64,000 nucleotides of DNA, taken from contig NZ_CP045178.1 of the NCBI RefSeq assembly GCF_009296025.1, forward strand, positions 2,542,001 to 2,606,000. Direction: 5' to 3'. The stretch comes from Streptomyces tsukubensis. Lineage in GTDB: Bacteria > Actinomycetota > Actinomycetes > Streptomycetales > Streptomycetaceae. Made by a program: the position numbers and the translations under genes. Below the pieces are notes generated by a model. It ran no database searches and was not told the DNA's origin. It saw only the letters and a list, made by a program, of their open reading frames with translations. Below, piece by piece: positions 18,866 through 26,286 of this stretch (its first letter is position 1; every line of letters begins with the position of its first letter).

Positions 18866-19288
18866 TCAGATGGTCAGGGCGGTGTGGTGGTGCCATCCGG
18901 CGGCGGTGTACTCCCCGACCGGACCGACATCGGGAAGAGCAGCCCAGGCGTGGTACTCGACCGGGGGCGGAGTGAAGCGCACGCCAAGGCACCAGTCGAG
19001 CCGCTGCCCCAGCAGGGCGGCGGCGAGGACCGCGCCGAGGGAGGTCTCCATGCAGGCGACCCGGCCCGGCCACCACCGGCCGGCGTGCCGCACGGCGAGA
19101 ACCAGCACCTCGGCCTGCGCCCGGCTCACAGGGCGGCGGGCCCTGATGCGGGCCCAGCGGACCACCCGCGTGGTGTACCGGAATGGCAGGCGGAGGAGCA
19201 GCAGCGCAAGGAGGAGCCCGGTGTGGGCGGCGACGCGCTTACCGAAAGTTCCGGTGCGGACGGTGGACCAGGCTTCGGTGGTCGTCAT
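18866..19288 (-). CDS. Lasso peptide leader protease B2 (transglutaminase-like)
   Basis: The 140-residue cysteine protease that removes the leader peptide of lasso precursors. The expected catalytic residues are visible: Cys79 in RVACMETSLGAV, His113 in YHAWAAL and a following Asp near 120. A hydrophobic N-terminal stretch (LLLALLLLRLPF) is typical of stand-alone B2 proteins. ATG 19288 has GGAGG eight bases upstream and overlaps the B1 stop by four bases (ATGA), so the two are translationally coupled. The following M gene starts 92 bases downstream. Confidence 0.93.
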   Translation of the reverse strand: MTTTEAWSTVRTGTFGKRVAAHTGLLLALLLLRLPFRYTTRVVRWARIRARRPVSRAQAEVLVLAVRHAGRWWPGRVACMETSLGAVLAAALLGQRLDWCLGVRFTPPPVEYHAWAALPDVGPVGEYTAAGWHHHTALTI

Positions 19289-19575
19289 CGGTCCCGCCTC
19301 CGCCACGGGCGGCGTACGGCGGACCCAAATGTGACGCCCTGCCTGGTGAGTGCGGTCGTGACCATGCGGATGTCCTTGGCAGCCAGGTCGTGGGAGAGCC
19401 CGTACCGCTCACCGTACTGCTCGGTGGCCTGGTTTTCGGTGGTACTGGAGAGCAGGAGCAGTACAGCGGAGGCGGCGGACGGCGTCAGGTAGCTCCAACG
19501 GCCGGTGCTCTCGTCGAGGATCGCGCCGCCTTCATCGGTGAGCACGGGGTGGGTGTGTTCATGCAGCAACAGCAC
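19285..19575 (-). CDS. Lasso peptide leader-binding protein B1 (PqqD-like RRE)
   Basis: A 96-residue PqqD-family RiPP recognition element that binds the precursor leader and delivers it to B2 and C. HTHPVLTDEGGAILDESTGRW followed by YLTPSAASAVLLLL is the usual RRE beta-strand and helix pattern. GTG 19575 has GGGAGGTGAG in front and lies inside the end of the C gene (17-base overlap). The stop overlaps the B2 start by four bases. Confidence 0.92.
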   Translation of the reverse strand: MLLLHEHTHPVLTDEGGAILDESTGRWSYLTPSAASAVLLLLSSTTENQATEQYGERYGLSHDLAAKDIRMVTTALTRQGVTFGSAVRRPWRRRDR

Positions 19576-21391
19576 GCGTGCTCACCTCCCACCAGCTTGC
19601 CATCGTGGTATCCACCTGTCGCAGCCACACTTCCGCGCTGACGGCCAGGTGCAAGGCGCCCTGGGCGGTGGGCTGTCCGGTCGCCGCCCGCGTGAGCATG
19701 TCGGCCACGGGCGCCTCGGTGATCAGGCCGGCAGCGACCAGACGGGAGCTGGGGCCGAGGAGGTCGCGCAGGGTGGCGGCATTCTCGCGGAGCCCCGCAT
19801 AGGCCAGCGCGTTGAAGCCGCCCTTCGTGACCCGTATTCTCACGAAGTCAGGTACGACGCTGGTTCGGGCGAAAGCCTCCGCGAGCAGGGGCTTGTACCG
19901 GCCGGGGGCGGCACGCTGCTCGGCGGGGACGGCGAGACAGGCCCGGACGACCTCGTTGTCGAGGAACGGGGCGGCCAGTTCCACCCCGTGGCCCGCGAGG
20001 GCGATCTCGCGCCATCCGGCGGTGTTCGCCCCGACCCGGGCCAGGTCCTGGCGGTCCGACCAGGCGGCGAGGGTGGACGGCGCGTCCTGATGGTCGGCCG
20101 CCGCAGTGTCCAGAGCGGCGGCGAGGTGGTGACGTACGTCGGGGGCCATCCAGGCTGCCGTGGCCAGCAGGGGGGTCCAGGCGACAGGCTGGTGTGCCTG
20201 GGGAGTCCAGGGCCGCGGGGGGTGATGGAGTTCGGCCGCAAGTTGCGTCCAGGCCCCCGTCAAGGTGGAACGGGAGGCGGCCCGGGCCCGGCGAAGCACC
20301 GTGCGCGCGGAGGTGTGGCGGAGCCGGGCGTGCGCTTGCGCGTGCTGCCAGGCCCGTAGCCGTTCGCCGGAGCGCAGCAGATCAGACAGGTAGGAGGCGG
20401 ACGCGGAGAGCACGGCGTCCCCGCCTGCCCCGGTGAAGTGGACCCCGGCCGTCCATTGCTCGGTCACCGCGTTCAGGACGGCCCGCTTGATGGAGGCCGT
20501 CACGGCGTAGGCGTTCGGCGCGTCGGTGACCGGCAGCGATCCGAGATCGTCAAGACCGTTGTAGTACACGGTGGCCGGGGTACCGGGAACGGTGAGGTGT
20601 GTGACTCCGGGAACTGTCGCCGCTGTCCGGGTCGCGTAGGCAAGGTCGTCGTCGCGCAGCCGCTCGTCCGCGAAGGTCACCGCGGTTACCGGTGTCCGTT
20701 GCGCGGCGAGGCAGACCAGGGTGGTGGAGTCCAGGCCCGCGAGGTCCCCGCTCACGGAGAGGTTGCCGAGGCGTGTGCTCACGGCAGCCGTCAGGGCCGC
20801 CCGGACGGTCGGGGCGGCGCGGCGCAGGTCCACCCGTTCCGGTTCGGCGGGCTCGTAGCGAACCGCAGAGACATGCTCCGGGGTGATCAGCAGCAAGTGA
20901 CCGGAGGGCACACGGTTCACTGTCCGGAACAGGCTTCTCGCCCCCAGGACATCGGGCTGCCCGAACGCCATGCGGGCGGCGAGGGAAACGGTGTCGACCG
21001 GTGCGCCGTCCAGCGCCGCGAGCGCGGTCGCGGAGGTCGACCACCACACACCGGAGCGTTCAGGCCGCCAGTACACCGGGTGCTGTCCGGCCAGGTCACC
21101 GATCACCGCCCGGGTCTCACCGCACCGCGCGACGACCAGGTAGGACCCGGGCCACGTGGTCAGCGTCCGCCAGTCCCGAGTACGCACGGTGGCCAGCGCC
21201 CTCCGCAGCTCCTCACCGTCCGCGCCGCACTCCCCGATCACCGCCAGCTCCGCTTGGCCGTCGCTCACCGCACGCACGCCGCCGCCCGGCCGGCCGATCG
21301 TCCACGCCGACTCCAGCACCGGCACCGGCTCTCCTCCGCGCGGCGCTCGAACCGTCCTGCTCCGGCCGAACCACCCTGCACTCCATCGCAT
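19559..21391 (-). CDS. Lasso cyclase C (asparagine synthetase-like)
   Basis: A 610-residue macrolactam synthetase. It adenylates the ring Asp/Glu side chain of the precursor and joins it to the N-terminal amine of the core. The N-terminal glutaminase-like domain lacks the catalytic Cys of true asparagine synthetases, as in lasso cyclases. The ATP-binding loop is SVSGDLAGLDST (212-223), the form seen in this family. A C-terminal segment YKPLLAEAFARTSVVPDFVRIRVTKGGF is also typical. ATG 21391 begins MRWSAGWFGR with AAGGGG upstream. Downstream of the precursor, separated by a large hairpin. Confidence 0.95.
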   Translation of the reverse strand: MRWSAGWFGRSRTVRAPRGGEPVPVLESAWTIGRPGGGVRAVSDGQAELAVIGECGADGEELRRALATVRTRDWRTLTTWPGSYLVVARCGETRAVIGDLAGQHPVYWRPERSGVWWSTSATALAALDGAPVDTVSLAARMAFGQPDVLGARSLFRTVNRVPSGHLLLITPEHVSAVRYEPAEPERVDLRRAAPTVRAALTAAVSTRLGNLSVSGDLAGLDSTTLVCLAAQRTPVTAVTFADERLRDDDLAYATRTAATVPGVTHLTVPGTPATVYYNGLDDLGSLPVTDAPNAYAVTASIKRAVLNAVTEQWTAGVHFTGAGGDAVLSASASYLSDLLRSGERLRAWQHAQAHARLRHTSARTVLRRARAASRSTLTGAWTQLAAELHHPPRPWTPQAHQPVAWTPLLATAAWMAPDVRHHLAAALDTAAADHQDAPSTLAAWSDRQDLARVGANTAGWREIALAGHGVELAAPFLDNEVVRACLAVPAEQRAAPGRYKPLLAEAFARTSVVPDFVRIRVTKGGFNALAYAGLRENAATLRDLLGPSSRLVAAGLITEAPVADMLTRAATGQPTAQGALHLAVSAEVWLRQVDTTMASWWEVSTRAVAA

Positions 21392-21440
21392 CCGCCCTGT
21401 CCCCTTCACCTCGTGGCGTGTCGATCGCCGGTACAAGAGC

Positions 21441-21498
21441 GGGCGTCGGGCTGCTCGGGGCTGTGCACACGGCACAGCCCGTCGCAGGCCCGACGCCC
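21441..21498 (-). terminator. Composite hairpin between lasso precursor and cyclase genes
   Basis: Outer stem GGGCGTCGGGC (21441-21451) pairs perfectly with GCCCGACGCCC (21488-21498). Inner stem GGGCTGTGC (21458-21466) pairs with GCACAGCCC (21472-21480) around a five-base loop. Lying just after the precursor stop codon, it probably stops most transcripts or protects the precursor mRNA, so that much more A than C-B1-B2-M is made. Confidence 0.85.
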
Positions 21499-21537
21499 GG
21501 TCAACCCTGGGACGCCGTCACGTCCGTGGGAACGCGG

Positions 21538-21663
21538 TCAGGCGTTCTTGTACTCGGTGTCGTCGGCCGTGTCGAAGTTGTTCGTGCCGAGCGTCACGGA
21601 AACGACCTGACCGACGTCCAGGACGACGGGCGCGCTGTACTCGGGGATGGTGTTCTGCTCCAC
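21538..21663 (-). CDS. Lasso peptide precursor A
   Basis: A 41-residue RiPP precursor starting at GTG 21663, seven bases after a full AGGAGGT. The leader is 25 residues with the RRE-binding motif YSAPVVLDVG (9-18) and the near-invariant Thr at position -2 (VSVTL). The core is GTNNFDTADDTEYKNA. Gly1 and Asp9 fit a nine-residue ring; Glu is absent and the other acids (6, 10, 12) are at wrong distances. Asp6-Thr7 inside the ring is the site modified in PIMT-associated lasso peptides. A longer frame to 21732 is open but lacks family features. Followed by the hairpin and cyclase gene. Confidence 0.93.
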   Translation of the reverse strand: MEQNTIPEYSAPVVLDVGQVVSVTLGTNNFDTADDTEYKNA

Positions 21664-21854
21664 GGTGATGACCTCCTGATCACTGGACCACCGGACGCTC
21701 GGGACCGAGCGCCCGGCTGCACTGCCAGGCAACGTGCCCCGGGAACTCCCTCACCGGGAAGGATGCTTGGCGTAATGAACAGTCAACCCTCAGTAGCGGT
21801 GCGGCGGTACGGTGACAGAGAGGTCAAGCGGTATCACGGGTATCACGGGCGGGA
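21664..21854. promoter_or_regulatory. Divergent promoter region, lasso precursor / regulator
   Basis: A 191-base spacer between the precursor and the regulator. On the minus strand TTGACT (21786-21781) is a good -35 for the lasso operon; the -10 is not clear. It also holds GCTCGG-ga-CCGAGC (about 21697-21710) and, just before the regulator start, a tandem GTATCACGG GTATCACGG (21831-21848). These are candidate binding sites for the divergent regulator. Assignments are by eye. Confidence 0.4.
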
Positions 21855-23225
21855 ATGACCATGAGCACACCGAACCAGCGACTCCGGGGTCTCATCACCG
21901 AGTCGGGTCTCACCTACGAAGCACTCGCCAAAGCCGTCCGGCAGGTCGCTGCCGAATGCGGCATGGAGTTGGCCACGAACAAGGGCATGATTCGGCACTG
22001 GCTCAACGGCGTCTTACCGCAGGAGACGACCGCCCGGTTCCTCGCCGTCGCCCTCTCCCGGCACACCGGCCGTCTGCTCACCCCGGCCGACCTCGGCCTG
22101 TCCGGCCCGATCCTGGCAGACGATGACACCATGGGCCTGTCCCTCGGGGCAGACCCGATCGACGCGCTGTTGCCGATGTGGAGGGCCGAATTGGACCGGC
22201 GCACCTTCCTCACCACGTCCGCCTACTCGGTGGCCGGCGCCGCCCTACCCCTTGACTACGTGCAGGACATGGCCGGCAGGGCCGCCGCTGCCCGCACCGG
22301 CCACATGGTCGGTATGGCCGAAGTGCGCGCGGTGAGGGACATGGTGAGGTTGTTCTCCGAGATGGACGAACGCCACGGCGGTCAGCACGGACGCTCCGCA
22401 CTCGTCCAGTACCTCCGTGATGACGTCGCCCCGTTGTGCCGCGCCCGTTTTCGCACCGAGGAGATGCGTCAGCACATGCTCTCCGCCGCCAGCCGGGGCG
22501 TTCACCTCTTGGGCTGGAAGTCCTACGACGCCGGCCAACAAGGGCTCGCCCAGCGGTACTACCTCCAGTCCTACGCACTCGCCGTCGAGTCCGGCATCAC
22601 CGGACACGACGGGTTCATCATGCGCACGATGGCCATGCAGGGACTGAGACTCCACCGCCCCGAACACTGCCAGGGCCTCGCGGAGACCGGACTCAACCGA
22701 GCCAGGGGCAAGGTCGACAACACGACTATGGCCCTGTTCCGCGTCGTCCACGCTCACACCCTCGCCAAGGGCGGGCAACAGCGGGCCGCCGTCGCCGAGG
22801 CCGACCAGGCCCGCGAACTCCTCACCGCCGACAAGGGCGACGAGATCCCCTTCTGGGCTCTGACCTGGGGACCGCCCGCCGCATCCGTCTACTCCCGCAC
22901 CGCCAAGGTGTACGAAACATTGGGGAACTACAACGCCGCCGCCAACCAGTACGCCCGCGCGGCAACCGCCCGACCCGCCACGACCTACGCGCGCATCGTC
23001 TCCCTCGACCTCGTCGCCGGCGCGGAGATGCAGTTGAAGCGCGGCCTGATCGAGGAAGCGTGCCAGACCTGGAACCGCGCCATCGACCACATGGACGGCG
23101 TGCGGTCGGTACGCACACGCAAGGCCGTCAAAAGCATGCGTAAGGACCTCGCACGGTTCCGCGCCCGTAGGGTGCGCTGTGCCGCAGAACTCGACGAGCG
23201 TGCCGTCGACTTCCTTAGCGTCTAA
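21855..23225 (+). CDS. HTH-TPR transcriptional regulator, TTA-containing
   Basis: A 456-residue Streptomyces-type regulator. The N-terminal helix-turn-helix region spans about residues 5-60 (LRGLITESGLTYEALAKAVRQVA, then HWLNGVLP). Next is an RRTFLTTSAYSVAGAALPL stretch that resembles a Tat signal but is a constant internal part of this family. The rest is helical TPR-like repeats. Codon 54 is TTA (22014-22016), so translation should depend on the bldA tRNA. Starts ATG 21855 or 21861 are both possible. Divergent from the lasso operon and therefore its likely regulator (inference). Confidence 0.85.
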   Translation: MTMSTPNQRLRGLITESGLTYEALAKAVRQVAAECGMELATNKGMIRHWLNGVLPQETTARFLAVALSRHTGRLLTPADLGLSGPILADDDTMGLSLGADPIDALLPMWRAELDRRTFLTTSAYSVAGAALPLDYVQDMAGRAAAARTGHMVGMAEVRAVRDMVRLFSEMDERHGGQHGRSALVQYLRDDVAPLCRARFRTEEMRQHMLSAASRGVHLLGWKSYDAGQQGLAQRYYLQSYALAVESGITGHDGFIMRTMAMQGLRLHRPEHCQGLAETGLNRARGKVDNTTMALFRVVHAHTLAKGGQQRAAVAEADQARELLTADKGDEIPFWALTWGPPAASVYSRTAKVYETLGNYNAAANQYARAATARPATTYARIVSLDLVAGAEMQLKRGLIEEACQTWNRAIDHMDGVRSVRTRKAVKSMRKDLARFRARRVRCAAELDERAVDFLSV

Positions 23226-23262
23226 GGGTTGTCCCGCAACTACTGGTTACGGGGCAACCCTT
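23224..23262 (+). terminator. Terminator of the regulator gene
   Basis: A 13-bp stem, AAGGGTTGTCCCG / CGGGGCAACCCTT (one G-U pair), with a 13-base loop, overlapping the regulator stop codon. It also overlaps the end of the opposite regulator fragment. Confidence 0.8.
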
Positions 23263-23498
23263 ACCCAGAACCGGAACAGACGGCGGGCCAGCGCGTCGGG
23301 GATGGCGGCCCGCGCCGCCTCCTTGCGCGGCATGATGCCGTTGAGCCAGTGGTTCACCGGGGACTCGTCGTACCGGGTGGGCCTGCCGACCTCGGTAACC
23401 ACCCTGCTCACTGCTATGGCGAGGCTGCTGTAGGTCCAGCCGGTCTCACGAAGGAGCCGAACCAGACCTTCGTTCGGTGTCTTCTGAGCCACAGTCAC
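23247..23498 (-). pseudogene. Truncated HTH regulator fragment
   Basis: From GTG 23498 the 83 residues VTVAQKTPNEGLVRLLRETG...NHWLNGIMPRKEAARAAI resemble the first 80 residues of the adjacent regulator (shared TPN..L..L.E.G.TY..LA.AV and HWLNG..P). It then stops after FRFWVRVAP with no TPR part. This is the N-terminal stump of a paralogous regulator facing the opposite way. It could still bind DNA if expressed, but decay is the simpler view. Confidence 0.65.
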
Positions 23499-23820
23499 CC
23501 CCCAGGGAATGCAAGGCTTTTGAACCGCCTCGGTGAGAGCGTGGAGATCCGGCCGGAGGACACCGTGAAACCGGTCAAGTCCGTCGAGATCACGTTCGGC
23601 TGGGCACCCCATCGGTGTCCTCGACATCTACGGGCGTGATGTGTCGGCCTATGCACTCACCACAGACAGGTTGATCACGTGAGCGCCCCGACCACGTTAC
23701 CCGCCTTCGCGAGTTCCAACTCCGTGGCAGGTCGATGCCCGCGCATCAATGTCTGGTGTCGACGCAATCCCTTGGATAGCGTTGCTCCGCGCGAGTTGCC
23801 CCCACCTCACCGGAGCCCCA
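23499..23820. other. Spacer with coding debris
   Basis: No intact gene. On the plus strand, around 23540-23680, the frame reads ESVEIRPEDTVKPVKSVEITF and, after a frame change, GVLDIYGRDVSAYALTTDRLIT with a TGA. This looks like the end of a decayed gene of unknown type. A promoter for the following operon should lie before 23820 but is not evident. Confidence 0.35.
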
Positions 23821-24075
23821 GTGAACCGCCCCGACCGGCTGGTCCCAGTCGCGTTCATCTCCTCCGCAGCCGTGCTGTTGACCGCTTGTGGAGGTCCAGG
23901 CGGAAGGTTGAACGGTGGGGAGGACCAGCCCGCCCCGTCAGGCTGTCGGCGCCAAGCACCTCGCCGCTCGCGTCTGCCAGCGGACAGTAGTGCCCAGAAC
24001 AGAAATTCCCGCACAGGATATCCAGTCTGTCATTCACTGCCCGGCGAGGTATTCCCACCTCAAGGAAGGAAGTAA
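23821..24075 (+). CDS. Short lipoprotein, possibly frameshifted
   Basis: GTG 23821 has CGGAG six bases upstream and encodes VNRPDRLVPVAFISSAAVLL then the lipobox LLTAC (Cys23), a clear lipoprotein signal peptide. After about residue 40 the frame becomes Arg/Ser-rich. Another plus frame reads more protein-like there (AKHLAARVCQRTVVP...), so a frameshift near 23940 may have broken a longer lipoprotein. The stop lies in the ribosome binding site of the WXG100-like gene, so it would be first in that operon. Confidence 0.45.
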   Translation: MNRPDRLVPVAFISSAAVLLTACGGPGGRLNGGEDQPAPSGCRRQAPRRSRLPADSSAQNRNSRTGYPVCHSLPGEVFPPQGRK

Positions 24076-24078
24076 AAC

Positions 24079-24393
24079 GTGGCGGACAGAAACAGGGCCG
24101 ACCTGGATATGATTAATTCCTGCTCCGACTCCCTCTTCGACATGCGCAACGCGTTTAAAGAACACGGCAATCCTGCCGATGGCTACGAGGACGCCCTCGG
24201 GAGTGACAAACTCCGTGATATTTTTACCGATTTCTCGGACACCTGGAAGAAAACCCGCAAGGACCTGGTCAAGGACATAGAGAATTTGGCTAAGTTCCTG
24301 GAAATCGCCGCCAAATCCTACGACAAGCTCGACCATGAACTCGCGGAAGCGCTACGGAACGCGAAGAAGAGCGGGAAGAGGGGGAAACAGTGA
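24079..24393 (+). CDS. WXG100-like small helical protein
   Basis: A 104-residue, charged, mostly helical protein with an FSDTWKK turn in the middle and a Lys-rich end. This layout suits the WXG100/ESX family of type VII secretion substrates, though the canonical W-x-G is not exact. GTG 24079 has GGAAGGAAG upstream. Its stop overlaps the next start by four bases (GTGA). Codon use is visibly richer in A/T third positions than the core genes (for example GAT ATT TTT), which suggests transfer. Confidence 0.65.
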   Translation: MADRNRADLDMINSCSDSLFDMRNAFKEHGNPADGYEDALGSDKLRDIFTDFSDTWKKTRKDLVKDIENLAKFLEIAAKSYDKLDHELAEALRNAKKSGKRGKQ

Positions 24394-25673
24394 CAGCTCG
24401 CCCGAGGGACTGGACACCGATGTACGACTCTGATCCGGTACCCGGGGACCCGTACGAGGTGGCGCGTCTCGGCAAGGAGCTACGCGGCATGGCCGACGAA
24501 ATAGACAAGCAAGCGCGAAATATCCGGGCTCTGTCTACTGTCGACGGCTGGGACAGCGATGCCGGCCGAGCCTTCCACGACACTGCTAGGGACACCGCAG
24601 GGCGGTTACAGAAGGCGTACGACCGCTATGACGATGCTGCGACGGCCATGGGGACCAGAGTCGGCGAGGGCGAGTCGGATGAGTACGCCACCGAACTGAA
24701 TCGAGCCCAGCAGATGGCGGACAAGGCCCTAAGAGAATTCCGCGCGGCCGAATCCGACCACAAATCCGCCACCAAAGCCCTGGAGCCGTACACAGGCACA
24801 GTCCCATCCAAGGATGACCATATGGAGCGGAGAAAGCAACAGAAGAGGAAGGACGTCGCTGCGGACCTCATGGCAAAGGCCCGAAGTGAAATTGAGTCCG
24901 CGAAGGACATTCGCGACGACGCAGCGGATCGGGCCGCCAAGAAGATAAAAAATGTGATCCATCATGACGGGGTCCATGACCCTGGCGGTGTTATGGACTG
25001 GATCGCGGATCATGCGGATTGGTTCTCGGCGGCGGCGGCAGTCCTGGCCGTGATTGCTCTGGCCGCCGCAGTCATCCTTACCGGCGGCATCGCGGGGGCA
25101 GTCATCGCAGCTGTGGCGGCGATGGCAAGTGGTACCGCACTGACGGGCCACCTGTACGACACCTTCGCACGGGGCGGGAAATTCGACGCGATGAAGATCG
25201 GCGTGGACGTTCTCGGTGTGCTCCCGGGGTTGGGCGCCTTGAAGGGGCTTACCGCAGGAGCCAAGGGTGCCCGGTCGGCAGCAGGACTGAATGGTGTCTG
25301 GGGCGCCTTCACCAACGGCTTCGGTGTGAAACGGATCAACGACGGAGTCAGGCTCGCGTCCAAGATGCTTGCGAAGAAGGGCATCGCCACGCCGAAGTTT
25401 CCCGCAGGGGGCTGGGACCCGGTGGTCGTGACTCGCTATATCAAGGGCTTCAGCCTGGGGAAACTGACCGCGTCGTCCGTTTCCAAGTTGGCCGACTATC
25501 TGCCTGGGAACGACACCCCACACCATGTCTCACCGCCCCCCGGTGATGCTGGGCCCAGACCTGAGCCGAACGAAACTCCGAGCCCTCCTGGCAGCCCCGG
25601 TGTTCCCTCGCCAACGCCACAGCCAAAGCCATCATCGTCTTCGTTCCACGCCGCCCTGGCGCCGACAGGTTGA
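24390..25673 (+). CDS. Long WXG-headed putative type VII-secreted membrane protein
   Basis: A 427-residue protein. Residues 20-150 form a helical WXG-type head (VDGWDSDAGRAFHD near 51-64), residues 150-200 a charged coiled region, and residues about 210-250 a hydrophobic Ala/Ile/Val/Gly stretch (SAAAAVLAVIALAAAVILTG). Then comes a Gly/Lys-rich domain (GVLPGLGALKGLTAGAKGARSAAG) and a Pro/Ser tail. This is the architecture of polymorphic-toxin carriers, but I recognise no toxin domain. Overlaps the preceding WXG gene, so both are probably made and possibly exported together. Function unknown. Confidence 0.7.
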   Translation: MTARPRDWTPMYDSDPVPGDPYEVARLGKELRGMADEIDKQARNIRALSTVDGWDSDAGRAFHDTARDTAGRLQKAYDRYDDAATAMGTRVGEGESDEYATELNRAQQMADKALREFRAAESDHKSATKALEPYTGTVPSKDDHMERRKQQKRKDVAADLMAKARSEIESAKDIRDDAADRAAKKIKNVIHHDGVHDPGGVMDWIADHADWFSAAAAVLAVIALAAAVILTGGIAGAVIAAVAAMASGTALTGHLYDTFARGGKFDAMKIGVDVLGVLPGLGALKGLTAGAKGARSAAGLNGVWGAFTNGFGVKRINDGVRLASKMLAKKGIATPKFPAGGWDPVVVTRYIKGFSLGKLTASSVSKLADYLPGNDTPHHVSPPPGDAGPRPEPNETPSPPGSPGVPSPTPQPKPSSSSFHAALAPTG

Positions 25674-25713
25674 GGAGAGGGCCGTCCCTTGAATGAGCAG
25701 CAGAGGAATCAGC

Positions 25714-26286
25714 ATGGGTAAGCAACGCGGTCTGCCCATCGGGCAGTTCATCGGCGACGACGGAGGGATCCACAACATGGTCTCCTCGTCCGTGATCGCC
25801 GCTGTCCCAGCAGCCAGGGAAGCAGCCGTGAAGTACGGGCGGGAGGTGCGCTTCGACTTCCTCGACAACGTGGCCGTCCACTGGATGTTGTTCCACCGCT
25901 GGGAGGACAACAGGAGGTGGCGTCGGCCCGCGTGCCTGGCCGGCCTCCCGCTGTTCGTGTTCACATTCGGCGCCTGGCCCTTCTGGGATCTCGTCGCATC
26001 GCAGCAACCACGGGCCTTTCAAATCGCCTTCATCTGCTTGGACGCTCTGATCGTCCTCGGGATGTTGCTCGGGCTGTACCTCTGGCGCCGCCCCAGTCTG
26101 CGCGACCCGTCCCTGCGCAACGTGCGGATTCGGGCCCGCCATTACCACCAGATCGTCGGCATCGCACGGCGGGGTGGTGCCGACATCCCCACCGCTTATC
26201 CCTACTTCGGGATGCACGCCTCAGCCAGGAAGTTCTTTCCGGACGCCCCCGAGCTCCCCACCCCCGAAACGGACAAGTCCGCGTGA
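25714..26286 (+). CDS. Two-TM membrane protein of the WXG operon
   Basis: 190 residues with two adjacent membrane segments in the middle (CLAGLPLFVFTFGAWPFWDLV and AFICLDALIVLGMLLGLYLW) and soluble ends. ATG 25714 has AGAGGA at the right spacing, so I prefer it to ATG 25693. The stop overlaps the next start (GTGA). I do not recognise the family; being between the WXG proteins and two unknown proteins it may be an immunity or membrane-docking component (inference). Confidence 0.7.
   Translation: MGKQRGLPIGQFIGDDGGIHNMVSSSVIAAVPAAREAAVKYGREVRFDFLDNVAVHWMLFHRWEDNRRWRRPACLAGLPLFVFTFGAWPFWDLVASQQPRAFQIAFICLDALIVLGMLLGLYLWRRPSLRDPSLRNVRIRARHYHQIVGIARRGGADIPTAYPYFGMHASARKFFPDAPELPTPETDKSA

Noticed and set aside
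18279..21610. Long plus-strand frames opposite the lasso M, B2 and C genes.
   Set aside because: The minus-strand products match lasso enzyme families with good starts and coupling; the opposite frames do not.
21538..21732. Longer precursor starting at 21732.
   Set aside because: The extra 23 residues precede a perfect Shine-Dalgarno for GTG 21663, and lasso leaders of about 25 residues are normal.
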